Assembly: GCF_003576645.1 (NCBI RefSeq)
Contig: NC_044923.1
Coordinates: 6,655,264-6,719,263 of the forward strand
Direction: 5' to 3'
Source of the DNA: Ipomoea triloba
Taxonomy: Eukaryota > Streptophyta > Magnoliopsida > Solanales > Convolvulaceae
Length of the DNA: 64,000 bases
The notes under the pieces were generated by a model that saw only the letters and a list, made by a program, of their open reading frames with translations, did not search any database and had not been told where the DNA came from. Both the position numbers and the translations under genes were made by a program. Position 1 is the stretch's first letter; each line of letters begins with the position of its first letter. Shown here one piece after another: positions 1 to 13,174 of this stretch.

Positions 1-2600
1 TTGAGCATTCTTTTAACTAAACATGTCATTAATACATTTGTATTCTATATTAGTGGGTTTAATTAGTTTAGTCATAACTCATAACTTTCATCCAATTAGT
101 ACATTATACAGTATAGGAGGTCTCATTGAAGGAGAGTTGAGAGAGAGAGAACCTTGTAACTTACTCTTTTCTTCTTTCTTTTTGGTGGAAACAAACCTGG
201 TAACTTGTCTTAAAATTCACTATTTAGTATAGTAGATGATAAGTTCAGCTTATGATATTCTTTCAACCGTTTCTTGAAAATTTGAGTTTAAGCTAGATTT
301 TTTGCGTGCATAAATGTATAGATGGACTTAAAGGAGGGTTCATGGGATCCATGATATAATTCGACAAAACTGGAAAGCTTAGGCCATAAAATATATTCAC
401 TATTTATATTTAGAGGGGTTTTGAGTTGTACAAAGTCATTAAATAATGGAGTAATAAATAATATGTAATAACAATGAATGGTACATATTTATTTCCTTGA
501 GATATGGTGTGACCGTTGAATCCTCTATAATTTTGCTTCCCCCATTTATAGCACTAAATTATGAGCTTCATACTCCTATATATGTATGTATAAAATTCAT
601 ATTTGTGACTTCATTAGACTATATTGGGACTCCAATATATTTTATAGTGAATATATAAACTTTTTTTTTAATTATATGAAGGTATAATCAGCGAGTTGAT
701 TGCGTGACTTGGGATTTACTTCTGCAATTACTCTAGGAGCAGGATCCTATAAGCTTAGAATTAGTCCGACGAAATTTAGATCACCAAAGTTCAAGTATAA
801 AAAAGATTATTCGAAATTGTGCTAAATACAATATATTTTAATACACTTGTAATATAAATATTGTATCTTGAAAGCAGATAACTTTTCCTCCTGAAAAAGG
901 GTGGAAAGATTGTCTCTAATTAATAAATACCGGAAACACCGTTGTATATTCTACTTAGTAAAAGCTCAATGCAAATTTCATTGAAGTTACTATTGAAATA
1001 GTCAACTTCTTTTATGAACCTTTTCTCTTTTATTTAAGCCTTTTAATATTTCAAAATGATTTCATTTTTGTCTCTCTTGAAAAATTAGTAATCAAATTCC
1101 AAAATTCGTGATATTTAACTCAATTAGTCAAGTATTTTATACTCAGTTACACATCAATAACTCTCATTGAGAGAATGTCACATGATCGAATCTCTTGTGG
1201 TAGAATATTGACTCTTTGGACAATAACAAATGGAAAAATATATTTAACATATACTATATTGTAATAGAGTCAATAGTATTAAAAATTTTTTTGATTAAGA
1301 CTGAGCTCTTAGGTTAAAATGAAAGTTTGTTGTCATTAAAAATTATGTACATATTTCTATTATGGAACATAATTAAAATAATTATATTAAACCAGAAGGG
1401 CGTAAATAAAATAAATACATTTCTCCAATAATCTCAATTATTTTTATAAGTAATTATATTAAACTAGAAAGATACAAGAGAAACTATATGTCTTTTAAGA
1501 AATATTATATTAATATTAGCAATAAATTCTGTTGTTGACTCATGTGCACCTTAAAAAGTAAAATTCAGTAGGCCCATGTAACAATTATATCAAAATTTGT
1601 GCTACATAGAATTACACTCTTGAGAGTATACAATTGCCCATACTCTCTACACCCCTACCCCACTAACCCAACCAAATTAGATGTCAGCACAATGTGGCAG
1701 GTGTGGGGTCACGGGACAAAAAAACAATAATTCAATTAGGTACATTGTAACGTACAATATTCTTTAATTACGATTACAATAATATCTCATATTTTACTTC
1801 GAAATTTATACAAAACGCTGTATTTAACTTTTATAAACATCAACAACACCTTAATCTATGGGAATGGATACCAAATTTTAGTTGTACATTGATGTTTAAT
1901 TCACACAAATTTTATTGAGAGAACATTGGAATGTTTTTTTTTGTTAATTGTAAATATGTTTGGAAAAAAATGAGAATTATATTTGGGACGTTGATAATTA
2001 TCAATATTTATAAAGATTTTTTATAAATTATATTAAAAATTTCCATATTAAATACTCATTGAAATGTTACTTGATACGTAAATTTCTTACTAACTTAGAT
2101 AAACATTTTCATTAATATTACTATATTAGAGCATTCTCAGTTGTGTAATTTGTAACACAAATTTTTAGGTGCTTACTAGGAGAGAGAATATTGAAAGAGA
2201 ACAGAGTAAAAGAAAGAAGTAAAAAAAAAAGAGAGAAATCATTAGCATGAATATAACGCGCCTAACGAGCGCGTGGCGTGCATGAGCCCGACTAGGCACT
2301 CTTGGTGCACCTGCACACCAAGGAGCTACTTTGTTTTCTAATGGGGCCCACTATAGATGCAAAAACCAAGGTGCTTGTAGGAGCACTTTAAACACACTTT
2401 CTCATCTACGTAAATTTTGAAACTTGTAAAAATCATATGAAATTATCCTATTAGGGATGTTTTTAATGTTAAATTTCGTGATGCGAATATTAATTAAATA
2501 AAATAACATAAAAAAAAAGGGGTAAGTTGGAATGGGTGGAAGTTCAAAATTTCGAGCCTAAATTGCGAAAAATTCATCAATCGAAAAGTTGAAGCGGGGC
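1..2600. other. AT-rich intergenic region upstream of the DRM gene
   Basis: No credible coding sequence is visible. The region is AT-rich with short homopolymer runs. Around 1130-1290 is a copy of a dispersed repeat (a box B-like atgatcgaatctc at about 1182-1194, then a tail reading atactatattgtaatagagt near 1252-1271) that recurs elsewhere in the window. At 2250-2400 there is a short GC-richer block with an imperfect inverted repeat (ttggtg...caccaa, about 2303-2322), possibly part of a MITE that begins near 2130. I assign no gene. Confidence 0.6.
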
Positions 2601-2639
2601 GCGAGTGCGGATTGAAAATTCCGACGTGGGCGCGTGTCT

Positions 2640-5004
2640 TTTTTACTCTCGCGATCTACATACATAGATAGGCACAGTACTTTTTTCCCGAGGCCAGTCC
2701 AGAAGAACTCTCGTCGGTCTTTTAGCTTGACTGCTCTTCTGCAGTTGCTGGGTGCGAATCTCATTTCCTTTTTCATCTCTCTCTCTCTCTCTCTCTCGCT
2801 CTCGCTCCCCTTCTCTTTCACTCGGAATCTCATTTCTCTCTCCATTCAGTAAGATTATATATTTTCCTTCTCTCATTTCTTACTGATTATTGTTATTTTT
2901 TTTGTTGTGTGTGTTTGTGTGTATCTGGAGGCATGTATTGGAGTTATAAACTGGTTAGGATTTTTTTTTTGAGTTTTGAATTTGTTTATTTATTTGATTT
3001 TATTTTTTGGTTGATGATATAGGAGAAGCGGCATTTTATCGATGTAGTCGAAATTTGGTTGGGAAGCCGTGGTTCTCCAAATCGTCAGGTAAGGTTCGTG
3101 CCGATTTTGTGATTCTTTTCGATTATTTGCATTTCTGATTCGTGGTTTTGGTGTGAAAACCTAATTTTTGGTTGCATGAAGGAGTAATTAGAGATGAGGT
3201 TGTTAAAATTTAATAATTTACGTTTTTGTGATTTCATTTCTTCGCATATGCCTAATTTTGAGAAGTGAGAATTAGAATCAAAGTTAAAAAAAAAAACTGA
3301 AATTTTCAGAAATGTGCCAAGTAAACATATTCTTTGTTTTCTTTTCTCTAGTTTTCTATTTCCCCAGAAAAAAAAAGATAATTTTTCTGGTTAGTAAATT
3401 GAATGCTACATGGTAATTGGTGAAAATTACTAGAATGCAAATTAAAAAAAGGAATGGAGGACTTTGTAATGTAAGGGATTTTACTTGTAATTCATAAACT
3501 GAATATGTATTTTCTGAAAAAGTGGCAAGGGAATAATAGACTAATCTATTGTCCTCAGACCCATCAGAAACAGTTACAAAGTAGTAGAATGATGGATTTG
3601 AGATATCTAAGTTGAATAATAGAGAATTTTACAGAAATTGCATAGGTTTAAGATTGGAGGAGGCTGTGGGAGATATATATATTGGCCAAGGGGTTCAAGC
3701 AATTGATGAAAGGAGCTAGATCCAAATATGTGAAATACTTATGTAAGGAGTTAGAGGCTTAAGGGGGTAAAAGGGATATCTTACTCTCTAAAACAAGAGA
3801 AAAGAAATGGCAAGGTTTGAATAAGGAGAAGGATATAAAGAATAAAATTTTGATTTTGGTAAAAGGGGATGATCAATGTTTAGATTTAGAAATTACTTCG
3901 TTAGGCTCTTCAATTGTAGCAATGAAGAACATCCTATAGATAGCAACTTACCTGAAATATACATCACATACTCTTTAAGGATTAAACTACTAATACTTAT
4001 CTTTGTTTATTGGAGCAGGAGTGCTATTAAATATGCCTACTTACCTAGATAATTATGACTAATAAATTGCAGAAGCTCTGCTCCATTTTTAGTTTAACTA
4101 AGCATGAACTCTCATTACTAGCCTCCACACATTACATGAGCCCATGTACATTGCAAACATTCAAGCTTGCTATTGTCGGACTTAACTCTTGTCCAACATC
4201 AGTTGATAGTAGGAAATGTGAAATTTGATCCATAGAAGTGATTAGGAGTGGTTTCTGGTATAGTATACTAGAACTGCATCCTGAATCATCCAAGACTTCC
4301 AGTGTTCAATGAATGGCTGATCTGTAACATAGTTTAGCTTTTCATACTATATTGAAGAAAGTAAATTTTGAGACTGTTTATTATTATTTTATTATTTTTA
4401 TAACAGTTTAACAGGAGACGCTACGGACTCAGGCTTTAAATTCGTGATCTGCTGGACAGAAATTCCCTTCTCTCACCAGCAAGCCCCCAAGGAATTGGTA
4501 AATTTAAAAGCTACTTGGAAACATCTTTAGTTGCTGCTTCTGTCTTTTATGAAACTATGATGTAAATATTTAATCTTTGAGCACTCTCATGTGGCCACAT
4601 AAACTTACTTTGAGTAGCATCACAAGTTTGATTTGGTGTTCCTTGATTGAATGTCATCAATAATTGATGCCTTAAATTTGTCACTGGTTAAGATTCCTTG
4701 AGTATCTTGAGAGATAGTTTCTTATATGAGACTCTCTGAATCTATGCAATGCAATGAAACATTTGTATGATGCAAAATGCAAGCCACCAAATTAGTTTAT
4801 GATTCAACTGCATTCAGATTCATCCATGTATTCCAGTGATTGAACTTTGGCTCTTTCTAGTGATTGCTTTTAAAATTAATGGTTTTAAGAGCCGATCACT
4901 AATTTTCTATTGCTTTTTCTTATATTTCTATGCAGGTTGTGGTTATTAGCTTCTGAGTACTTCTTGGAGAGCTTGAAATTTTTGCTTACAGACTACCTCA
5001 CGAA
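2640..5004 (+). promoter_or_regulatory. Probable promoter and multi-exon 5' leader of the DRM gene
   Basis: Upstream of the DRM start codon the sequence has the look of a spliced 5' untranslated leader. A CT-rich tract at 2777-2808 (typical of plant leaders) is followed by candidate leader exons: one ending at a cag/gtaagg donor near 3088, one bounded by an acag acceptor near 4407 and a g/gtaaat donor near 4499, and one starting after a tgcag acceptor near 4936 and running into the start codon. No long open frame crosses these pieces. The exon borders are inference from splice consensus only; the transcription start cannot be fixed by eye. Confidence 0.5.
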
Positions 5005-8000
5005 ATGGCAGATCCTTTTCTAGTACTTAAAAATTGAGTCCATTTTGTCATCATTACCTGGCAGACCTGCAAGAATTTCATTAATTTTCTTACTCCTTTT
5101 ATATGTGCAGACCAAAGATCCTTCTTTAGAAGATATTGATGACATTGACTGGACTTCTGAAGATGAACGAGAAATTGAGGACATACCTGCAGTGCAGGCT
5201 GCTGCTGCTAAGATTGAGGTAGATCAATGGCAAATGACTTGTCACTAATTAAATTAAAAATGATTAAATTCATATCCTAAACCAAAATTAGGATTAGATT
5301 TACATTAGATGAAAATTATTTTCTATGACTTGTTTTACGTCAAGTTGATATCACCATCAGTCATTTTTCCTTTTGCAGCTTTGTTAAATAATTTTATTTT
5401 CAAATAAAGATATAAATTTGTCTATTTTTTTAAGTAAAATAATAGTGGCTTATCACCCATCAGTAATTGTTGTGCCAACTAGGCACCAAAGCTATACCAA
5501 TTGAAGCCTTCTATTCTTAAATAGAGCAATTCAAATTTCAAAGTTAAGCCCTAAAACTGATTTTGCACCCAAACTTTAGGTCCTTCAACAATGCTTACCT
5601 GGCTGACTTAAGATGAGACATATAGGCTTCACAAACCTGATATTCAGGTCATAGTTTGCATTTCCAAACATGAGATGGATTAATCCAGAACTGGTCAGAA
5701 CTCAGAAGTGTAAACTTTGGTTATTTGGTATATGGTGGAATCATGTTTCTCCTCTTCCAGTTTTACTCTATTTGTAGCAATCTACATAATTTAATTTCAA
5801 AATGAGACTTTTCATTTCTTGAGTAGAGAGTGGTAGATTTGTTTTTACCTAATTTTCACAACATATGGTACTACCTAATAGTTAGTGTAAATCAATCATG
5901 ATAATTTTTTCTTCCGAAGAAACTGGTTTCATATAACTCCTTTATTAAATATTATTATTATTATAATAAACAATCTTGTTCTTTGAAGGCAAGCTCATCA
6001 TCAGTTGATCCATGCTCCAAGTTGATTCAGCATTTTGTTGGGATGGGATTTTCTAGAGAATTAGTTGAAAAAGCAATAGAGCAAAATGGTATGTTTCATT
6101 TTGGCACAATTAAGCAATCATTGTTACTTTTGAAGCCATAATTTGATATCTTTTCTTCAATACACAGGAGAAGACTCAGAATCTATATTAGAAACTCTTC
6201 TCACTCTCTCGGTTAGTAATTCTCCGTCATTCTAAGAAGCTTCTCTCTAGCTGGTTTTGTTTAATGCATTGTCTATACTCTTTATCACAGAGAAAAACTA
6301 TCAGGAAACATAATCTTTGTTTTAGATTGTGAAAAGAATGAATGTGTGTACTCCATCTCTTAAATTAAAAATTTAGTTGTGATGATTAATTTTCTTTTCA
6401 TGATGTTCCTGAATAGTTGCAGAAGAAAATCTTTCTAGGTGCATTTTAGTCTGCTTGCTGTTGGGTACATGGGTTTGTGTCCAACCAAAACTGGGTGAAT
6501 CTTGACCAGTTTCATTGCTTTAAATTATAGTTCAGATTGAAATTGCAGTAGCTTATTATTCTCCTAGAGAAGAGTTGAATTGATGCTTTTGGGGGAAGAG
6601 AAAATAAGGTATGGTGTTTCAGGTTTAGCAGACTTCAGCTGAATGAGCAAATCACTAATTTGGCTTCAGGGACAGGGTAAGATTTGGGTGATTGGGTGGC
6701 AGCTAGTCTATTCCTTGGCCTTATAAACTCATATGTTCTTTCTTATATTTTCAATGTGGGATTATGTTTGTACACCAGCAATACCACGGGTAGACAACCG
6801 GGTGAACACAAGGTGGACCGAATAGGCTTTGATCCCATGTTATATTCTAAGATTGGGCTAAGGTCACTCAACTGAGCTAAAATGCACATGGGCCAAACCA
6901 CACTAAAAGACTTAATCTAATCAATTAGCTAGTTTAACCCATAGCCTTGTAAACCCATATGTTCTCTCTTATATTTTCAATGTGGGACTATTAACAAGCT
7001 CTTTCTTGGTTCCTTAGATTCTAGTCATTGAAGTTGTTACAATTTCTTCTTTCTCGGCTATGCATTCTTCATACTTCATTTGTCTTTTTGTTATTCAAAC
7101 CAGTCATAATGTTGAAATGTGAATTCTAAAAAGTAAAAGTTGTAAGCTATCATCTCTCCTTTAATTGCATTATTGTGGTGCATTTGGCCATTTACACATT
7201 TGGTGAAATCTGTTTGTGCATTTTCCAATAAATGCCTGCCATATCGTCTTTAGTATGTTCTCTTAACAAATCAAACTCATATCTACCTTTGGTATAAATG
7301 ATTAAAATGTTTTCGCCTAATTGGTGTATTGCACTAGTTAAAAATGATTTTCAGATTAGAGTTGGTTTCCTAATCATCCAGTTTGCTGCAAGCAATGCCA
7401 ACTTTCTTAAATAGCTCCTTATGTTGCATATTTCTTTTGATAATGAACACATTACTCTGTTGTAATTAATTTATGAATGTCCATATCCTAATATCCCCTT
7501 ATTTTATTGATTAATCTGTCATGTTTTGTTGCAAAAATAATTCTAATTCATACCATCTGTTAAATTAATGTGGAAGTTTTCTGAATCCTCCTTCTTAAAC
7601 TTTCTTTTATTTCCCTTTTTATTTTCGGGCGTTGGGGTGGTCTTTCTGTTCAGGTTCTTGAGACATCTCCTTCTGAACAACCATATAGTAGCTGTCCTCA
7701 AGAAGAGCCATGTGTCAATGGATATGATAGCTCTTCAGGATATGACGAGAATATTCTAGATGACTTTTCCGACGGCGGTAGTTGGTCTGATGATGATGTG
7801 GTATGTATGGATATTTATTTATCAATTCTTTTATATACTATCCATCCCTAGTGATGAGTAAACTTCTACCTCTACTGTATCCTTGAGTGATTGATATTAC
7901 ATATTTTTTTGTTGCACAATAAAAATGGAGTTGGGAATTTTTTACTTTTTGGTGATTTAACATAGATGAATACTTTTTCTGATCATTTGTAACATGCCAA

Positions 8001-11000
8001 TTTTTGCCAAATGTGTATTTAAATGTTAGATGCTATTTATATTCTAGAGCTTCATGTCACTGATTGAGTTGAGCGTCAATTGGTCACTCTACTCTCAAAC
8101 AGTAAAATGGAACTCAGCAGTAAGAACATAACTCATTTTTCAATTTGGGTGGCAGTTCATATTGTAGAACTTCAACTAAATGGATAAGTTGACATTGACT
8201 GGTAAATTTAACATGAAAAAACAAACACAACTCGCTAACAATCCTAGATGTTGGATATGAATAGTAAGATTGGAAAATCCATCAAGAAGCTAGTGGAGGG
8301 GAGGAGAGGCTACGCATAACTGAAATATTAAATAGAAGTATGACATTTGAATATGTAAAAGTAGTACTATTGAGTTTAGTTATATTTATTATTGCAGTTT
8401 GCTCATGCATCTCGGGTGTGCTTTGTTTTCAAAGAATTTTAAATTAGTTTACCAAACTTTTGCTGCGAGTGGTATCCATTGCACCAAAGAGCTTTTGGAT
8501 CACTTTGTGCTGCTCCTAATCTGTGATATGATTCAACTGACTATTATCACTTTCAGGAAAACATGGTTTCCTTGTCTCCGAAGGAGAGAACACTATTGTC
8601 CCTCACAAAGATGGGTTATCTTGCGGAAGAAGCTTCAATGGCAATGGAAAGATGTGGTATATTTCTTAACTTTCTGCACACTTTGCTTGTAATTCATTAT
8701 GCTATGCAGATGGCTATATTGAACTTCTCTCTTCCATACTGAGATTTGACTTGCAGAAGAAGCCTTGCATATGTGTTTGTCTACCCAAATTTCTCTGGTT
8801 GAAACTGGCTGCAAACTTTTTATTTTTTATTTTTTATTTTTTATTTTATTTTTTGTCATTGCATAGAAAATTGTGTTAGTTATACAGTTATACCCCTTGC
8901 CTCTCAAATATTTTTTATCTGACAGCTTGGCTAATTTATTTATTTGTTTGATTTCTTCTCCTTCTCTATGTTGGTTATAATGGTTAAGACTTAATTCTGT
9001 TATGTTAGTTTTTCTTGTTCTCATTAATGTTCTTGTCATTCTTTCTTATGTTTTATGGCCCTGTTTGGTAACATAGTTAACTTATCATCCAATTTTGACT
9101 TGTTTGACTACTATTAGCTGTTTGACTTGGTTAAACAGTTAATAGGAGTGTTTGATTACTTATCAACTAATCAAACCTACTATCCCAATCAGCTGACAGA
9201 TATTTACCAAACACCCTCTATATTAATGTGGTCATTCACATTGCAGGACCAAAAGCCACAATTGAGGAATTGACAGATTTTATGTGTGCTGCTCAAATGG
9301 CAAGATCAGAAGCTACGTATTGGGAAGAAGAAGATATCAAGGTATGCTTTCCTGTTTCAAAATGTTGAATCCAGAATTCAATAATCTTTTTCAGAGAATA
9401 TATTTTAACTTCTTCCAATGATAGAGTTTTGCTTCCACCTCTTTGTTATACTCATTGTCTCATTATATTGGTCTCTTTTACTATTCGTTGGTCAAACCAA
9501 TTCTTCTTTTTTGCTTATTTTATTTTTTATTTTAAATTTTTGATTTTTGTTTTTTGTTTTTTGTTTTTTGTTTGTGTGTGTGTGTTTAATAGTACTTCTA
9601 ATGTACTCCGTAGTTTCTAAATATATAAACTTTATATACTAATACTAAACTTAATATTATGAAAAAAATAAATTGTAAATAAGTTCAGCCAAGCCTTGTT
9701 AATTGAGCCAGACAGAAAATGGGACAAAGGGAGTAGTTGATTTTCAATTGTCCTAGAACTAACATTTTATCCTTTCCTTTAATGTTACAGCCTAAAATAA
9801 AGAATTTGTCTGGTGAAAATGGCAAACAGAAGAGGAAGATGTGTGCATATGATATGTATAGGAAGAAAAAACAGAAGGGTATCTTCAATGAAGATGTTGA
9901 GACAATTCGCCTACCAAAACCAATGGTGGGCTTTGGTGTGCCTACAGAGATATGCCCTGAATTTCAAGGAAGAACTCTTCCGGAGCAAGCAATAGGGCCC
10001 CCTTACTTTTATTATGAGAATGTTGCTCTAGCACCAAAAGGAGTCTGGGATACTATCTCAAGATTTCTTTATGATGTTGAACCAGAGTTTGTGGACTCAA
10101 AGTACTTTTGTGCTGCTGCTAGGAAAAGGGGTTATATTCATAATCTACCTGTGGAGAATCGGTTTCCTCTTCTTCCCATTCCTCCACGGACCATTCATGA
10201 AGCATTGCCATTGACGAAGAAATGGTGGCCTTCATGGGATACTCGCACCAAGCTTAATTGCTTGCAAACAGCTATTGGCAGTGCAAGGTTGTCTGATAGG
10301 ATCCGTAAGGCTGTAGAAGCCTATGACGGTGAGCCTCCTTTGAGGGTACAAAAATATGTTCTTGATGAATGCCGAAAGTGGAACCTCGTTTGGGTGGGTA
10401 GGAATAAAGTAGCTCCTTTGGAGCCTGATGAAGTTGAAATGCTGTTAGGGTTCCCAAAGAATCATACCAGAGGTGGCGGAATAAGTAGGACTGACAGATA
10501 CAAGTCACTTGGTAACTCATTCCAAGTAAGTATTTCTTTCATCTACTTCACTCTTAAACTTAAACATACAATGCCCTTGCCTTATTACTTCATAGTAGCT
10601 CCTCAACTCTAGACATTTTCATGCTTTAAACAATGTGTCAATGTTTTTTACCAGGTTGATACGGTTGCATATCATCTTTCTGTGTTGAAGGATTTGTTTC
10701 CTAATGGTATGAATGTGTTATCACTCTTCTCTGGGATAGGAGGTGCTGAAGTTGCACTTCATAGACTTGGCATTCGGTTGAAGACTGTAGTCTCAGTCGA
10801 GAAATCTGAGGTTAATAGGAATATTGTTAGGTCTTGGTGGGAGCAAACAAATCAAACAGGAACCCTAATTGATTTTGATGACGTCCAACAGCTTAACGGG
10901 GACCGAATAGAGCAATTAATAGATTCAGTGGGTGGTTTTGACCTTGTTATTGGTGGAAGCCCATGCAATAACTTGGCGGGGAGCAATAGGGTGAGTAGAG

Positions 11001-11089
11001 ATGGACTAGAGGGTAAAGAGAGCGCCCTTTTCTATGATTATATTCGTATTTTGGACTTGGTTAAGTGTATAATGTCAAGATACCAGTAG
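5005..11089 (+). CDS. DRM2: DRM-type de novo DNA (cytosine-5) methyltransferase (DRM1/2-like), 9 coding exons
   Basis: Nuclear enzyme that, in plants, deposits cytosine methylation in all contexts in RNA-directed DNA methylation. Exons read from GT/AG borders: 5005-5022, 5111-5218, 5989-6088, 6168-6211, 7654-7800, 8557-8656, 9247-9341, 9791-10525, 10655-11089; phases agree and give 593 residues, close to the roughly 600 usual for the family. Two UBA domains are visible, about residues 52-90 (core MGFSRELVEKAI) and 149-185 (core MGYLAEEASMAM), followed by basic stretches near 216-234. The catalytic domain has the circularly permuted DRM order: ENV motif at 280-282 and SLGNSF at 443-448 come before the SAM-binding LFSGIGG (about 473-479) and catalytic SPCNN (Cys at 553). 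The intact Pro-Cys argues for DRM1/2 rather than the catalytically divergent DRM3. The start exon of only six codons is inferred from phase. Introns hold at least two MITEs. Confidence 0.93.
6719..6990. repeat. Direct-repeat pair inside a DRM intron
   Basis: A 46-base segment at 6719-6764 recurs at 6945-6990 with four visible substitutions. Both copies carry the core tcttatattttcaatgtggg, and about 180 bases lie between them. It lies in the intron between the fourth and fifth coding exons. The arrangement could be the remains of a terminal-repeat element (TRIM-like) or a simple segmental duplication; nothing between the copies codes for protein. Confidence 0.6.
9057..9218. mobile_element. Short MITE, Harbinger/Tourist-like, in a DRM intron
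   Basis: The element begins GGCCCTGTTTGGTAA and ends with the near-complement ttaccaaacaccctc, so the ends form imperfect terminal inverted repeats sharing the TGTTTGGTAA core. The 3-base flanks are TAT on both sides (9054-9056 and 9219-9221), consistent with the 3-bp target duplications of PIF/Harbinger-type elements. About 162 bp with no coding capacity. Its ends resemble those at 47405-47693 and 22586-23312. Confidence 0.7.
9451..9733. mobile_element. Stowaway-like MITE in a DRM intron
   Basis: The right end reads gggacaaagggag followed by TA; the left end, after TA, is a degenerate ctcattgtctcattat. The interior shares actattc(g/a)ttggtcaaacca and a cagccaagcctt / cagtcaagcctc motif with the element at 50210-50467, so both are copies of one family. 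TA flanks and the CTCCCT..GTCCCA type end fit the Tc1/mariner Stowaway class. A T-rich tract with ttttttg units lies inside. It sits just before the long catalytic exon. Confidence 0.72.
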
Positions 11090-13174
11090 TCGTCGAGTAG
11101 GTGGATCTAGGGCATGTTTTACATGTAAACTAATGCCTAAGTTTTATAATTGCAAGGTTAATGTTTAGTAAATTCCATTCTTTTCAGTATAAATGAAATG
11201 AATGAAGCATTTGACATGTATAAAAGTAATTGAATTTTATGTGCCTCTTTATGGCCTCTGATATTGTATACTCTTTATTTTATTTCTGCTTTTATGACTA
11301 CTTTTCTGCTGTGCATTGATTCATTCAAGTTCTTTTGATGTATGTTTTTATTCTGGCTAAAAAAAATAAAAATCACCTCATTTTTGTAATTTCTATTGGC
11401 TTTCGAGTTACTCTGTATAACTATAGTTTATTTTAAAGTTCAAATTGGCTGAGTGGGTGAAGGTGAGATAGAGAGCTTGGCCTCAATGGTCGAGGAGTTT
11501 GTCTTTAGCACATGGAAGATTATCTAAATGGTATTTATATTAGAGCTGATCTGCGAGTTATATGATGATGCTTAACAAGTATATTGAGTTGTGAGTTGTG
11601 ACAAGCGATGTGTCAACTGGTGTGGTGACATGTTGACCTCTTGTGACTGGCTCTTTAACTTTATTTTTTTTTTTATCTGCATAGCAGTTGAATTTACATT
11701 TTGATGATAGGATGTTGACTTAGCCTTATGAATTTTAGTCCGAAAATGTGAGAAAGCTATTCTCATGTTTGGTACAACGTTGTGTTGTGAAAGTTTCGAT
11801 TACTAAAAAATGTGATTCCTTGAAATAAGAAAAATTTCGATCCCCAGTGGGGGTGTTGGCTCTTCGTTCTTCAGTAGGTTGAGAAAGTATGTATGAACAG
11901 ATACTACATTGTAATAGAATCAATAATATTAAAATAAAAAATAAAAAATTCTTGGTATTAGACTAGGGTAGTTTGGAATGTATAAAACTTATTAAATTGC
12001 TTAGGGTGTATTTGGTTTGCACATGGGAATAAGATTCAGAATGGGAATCAAATACTACTTGGTAGTAGTAATGGATTTTGGTGAAAGTATTTTGCATGTT
12101 TGGTAGTAGAATGGAATTGATATGATTACAACATTGTTGTTTTGTTATGTATGATTCTATAATGGGAATAAAGGTTTTAGAAATACAAGAACAAAAAATC
12201 AATACAATTTATTCTAATATAAAGATATTCAAAGCACCTATATGAACAAAAGAAAAAAAAACAAAACAAAAATCTAAAAGCAAATGCCACTGGATTGTGA
12301 AACACTACTCAGTGTTTAAATTTTGACTAATTAAGGCCAATCATCTAATAAGAAAAAGTCATTTATCAAACATTCATTTTAACTTATTGACTTGGTCAAA
12401 CAGTCAAATATCCTAAAATTTGTGTAATCAACCATTTTGAAAACATTCCCATTAATTGTTGTTTGCATGTGACAATAATATATTAAAGATTTAACAAATA
12501 TTTCTAGTAAGTTTAACATAATCAAATGTTTGAAATAAATTTTTATGAAATTTAATTATTTTATTTTTTAGGCAACACTGAATATGTTCACTAACTTTAT
12601 TAGCAAAGTTGTTCACCGGAAATACATTATGTGCAATCGCTTTCTTAGAAATTTAATTGATGATAAAATACCAAACTGCCTCTAAATGAAAAATAATTGA
12701 ATTGAATCCAAAGAATATTATCCCTAAGATGGCACGAAGTGGATGAATGGAGCCACATATGAGCAAGACTTGAGTTACATATTGTACCATACCATACCAT
12801 ACCATGCTTTGGTGAAATGCAATGTGTATAGCTCTAAGTCATTTTTTGGAGGATGTATAAGATTAATGTTGTTGTCAACTTCTCATCCATAAAAGAGCTT
12901 TAGAATCCAAACTTTTTAATCATTCCAAGAGGAAATAAAGTGGAGTATCATTTGTTCATTATCAGCAATGACCAAAAAAAAACAAAAAGTCAGTTTTAGA
13001 GGTGATGTGCATCTTTCATTATTCTGGCATGGATTAAATAATCCATTTCAAAATACATCATAAAAAACAATCTTATGAAAAGAGTAGACTGGTCGAGCCA
13101 AAAAAAATTGTCTACATAACATACAGCTCAAGCCACTAGGCACACCTTATTCTTTGTTAAGTGTCTGCCCAGCA
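11090..13174. other. Intergenic region between convergent DRM and complex I-like genes
   Basis: It holds the DRM 3' untranslated region just after 11089 and otherwise AT-rich DNA. At about 11840-11940 there is a dispersed-repeat copy (atttcgatccccagtggggg, then tactacattgtaatagaatc) matching the repeats near 1180 and 30990. A stretch from 12001 (ttagggtgtatttggttt) to about 12684 (ataccaaactgcctctaa) has weak inverted ends. No coding sequence is supported. Confidence 0.55.

Noticed and set aside
12001..12684. Possible MITE from ttagggtgtatttggttt to ataccaaactgcctctaa
   Set aside because: Only about 12 of 18 end bases match and the flanks (TTA and TAA) are not a direct repeat.
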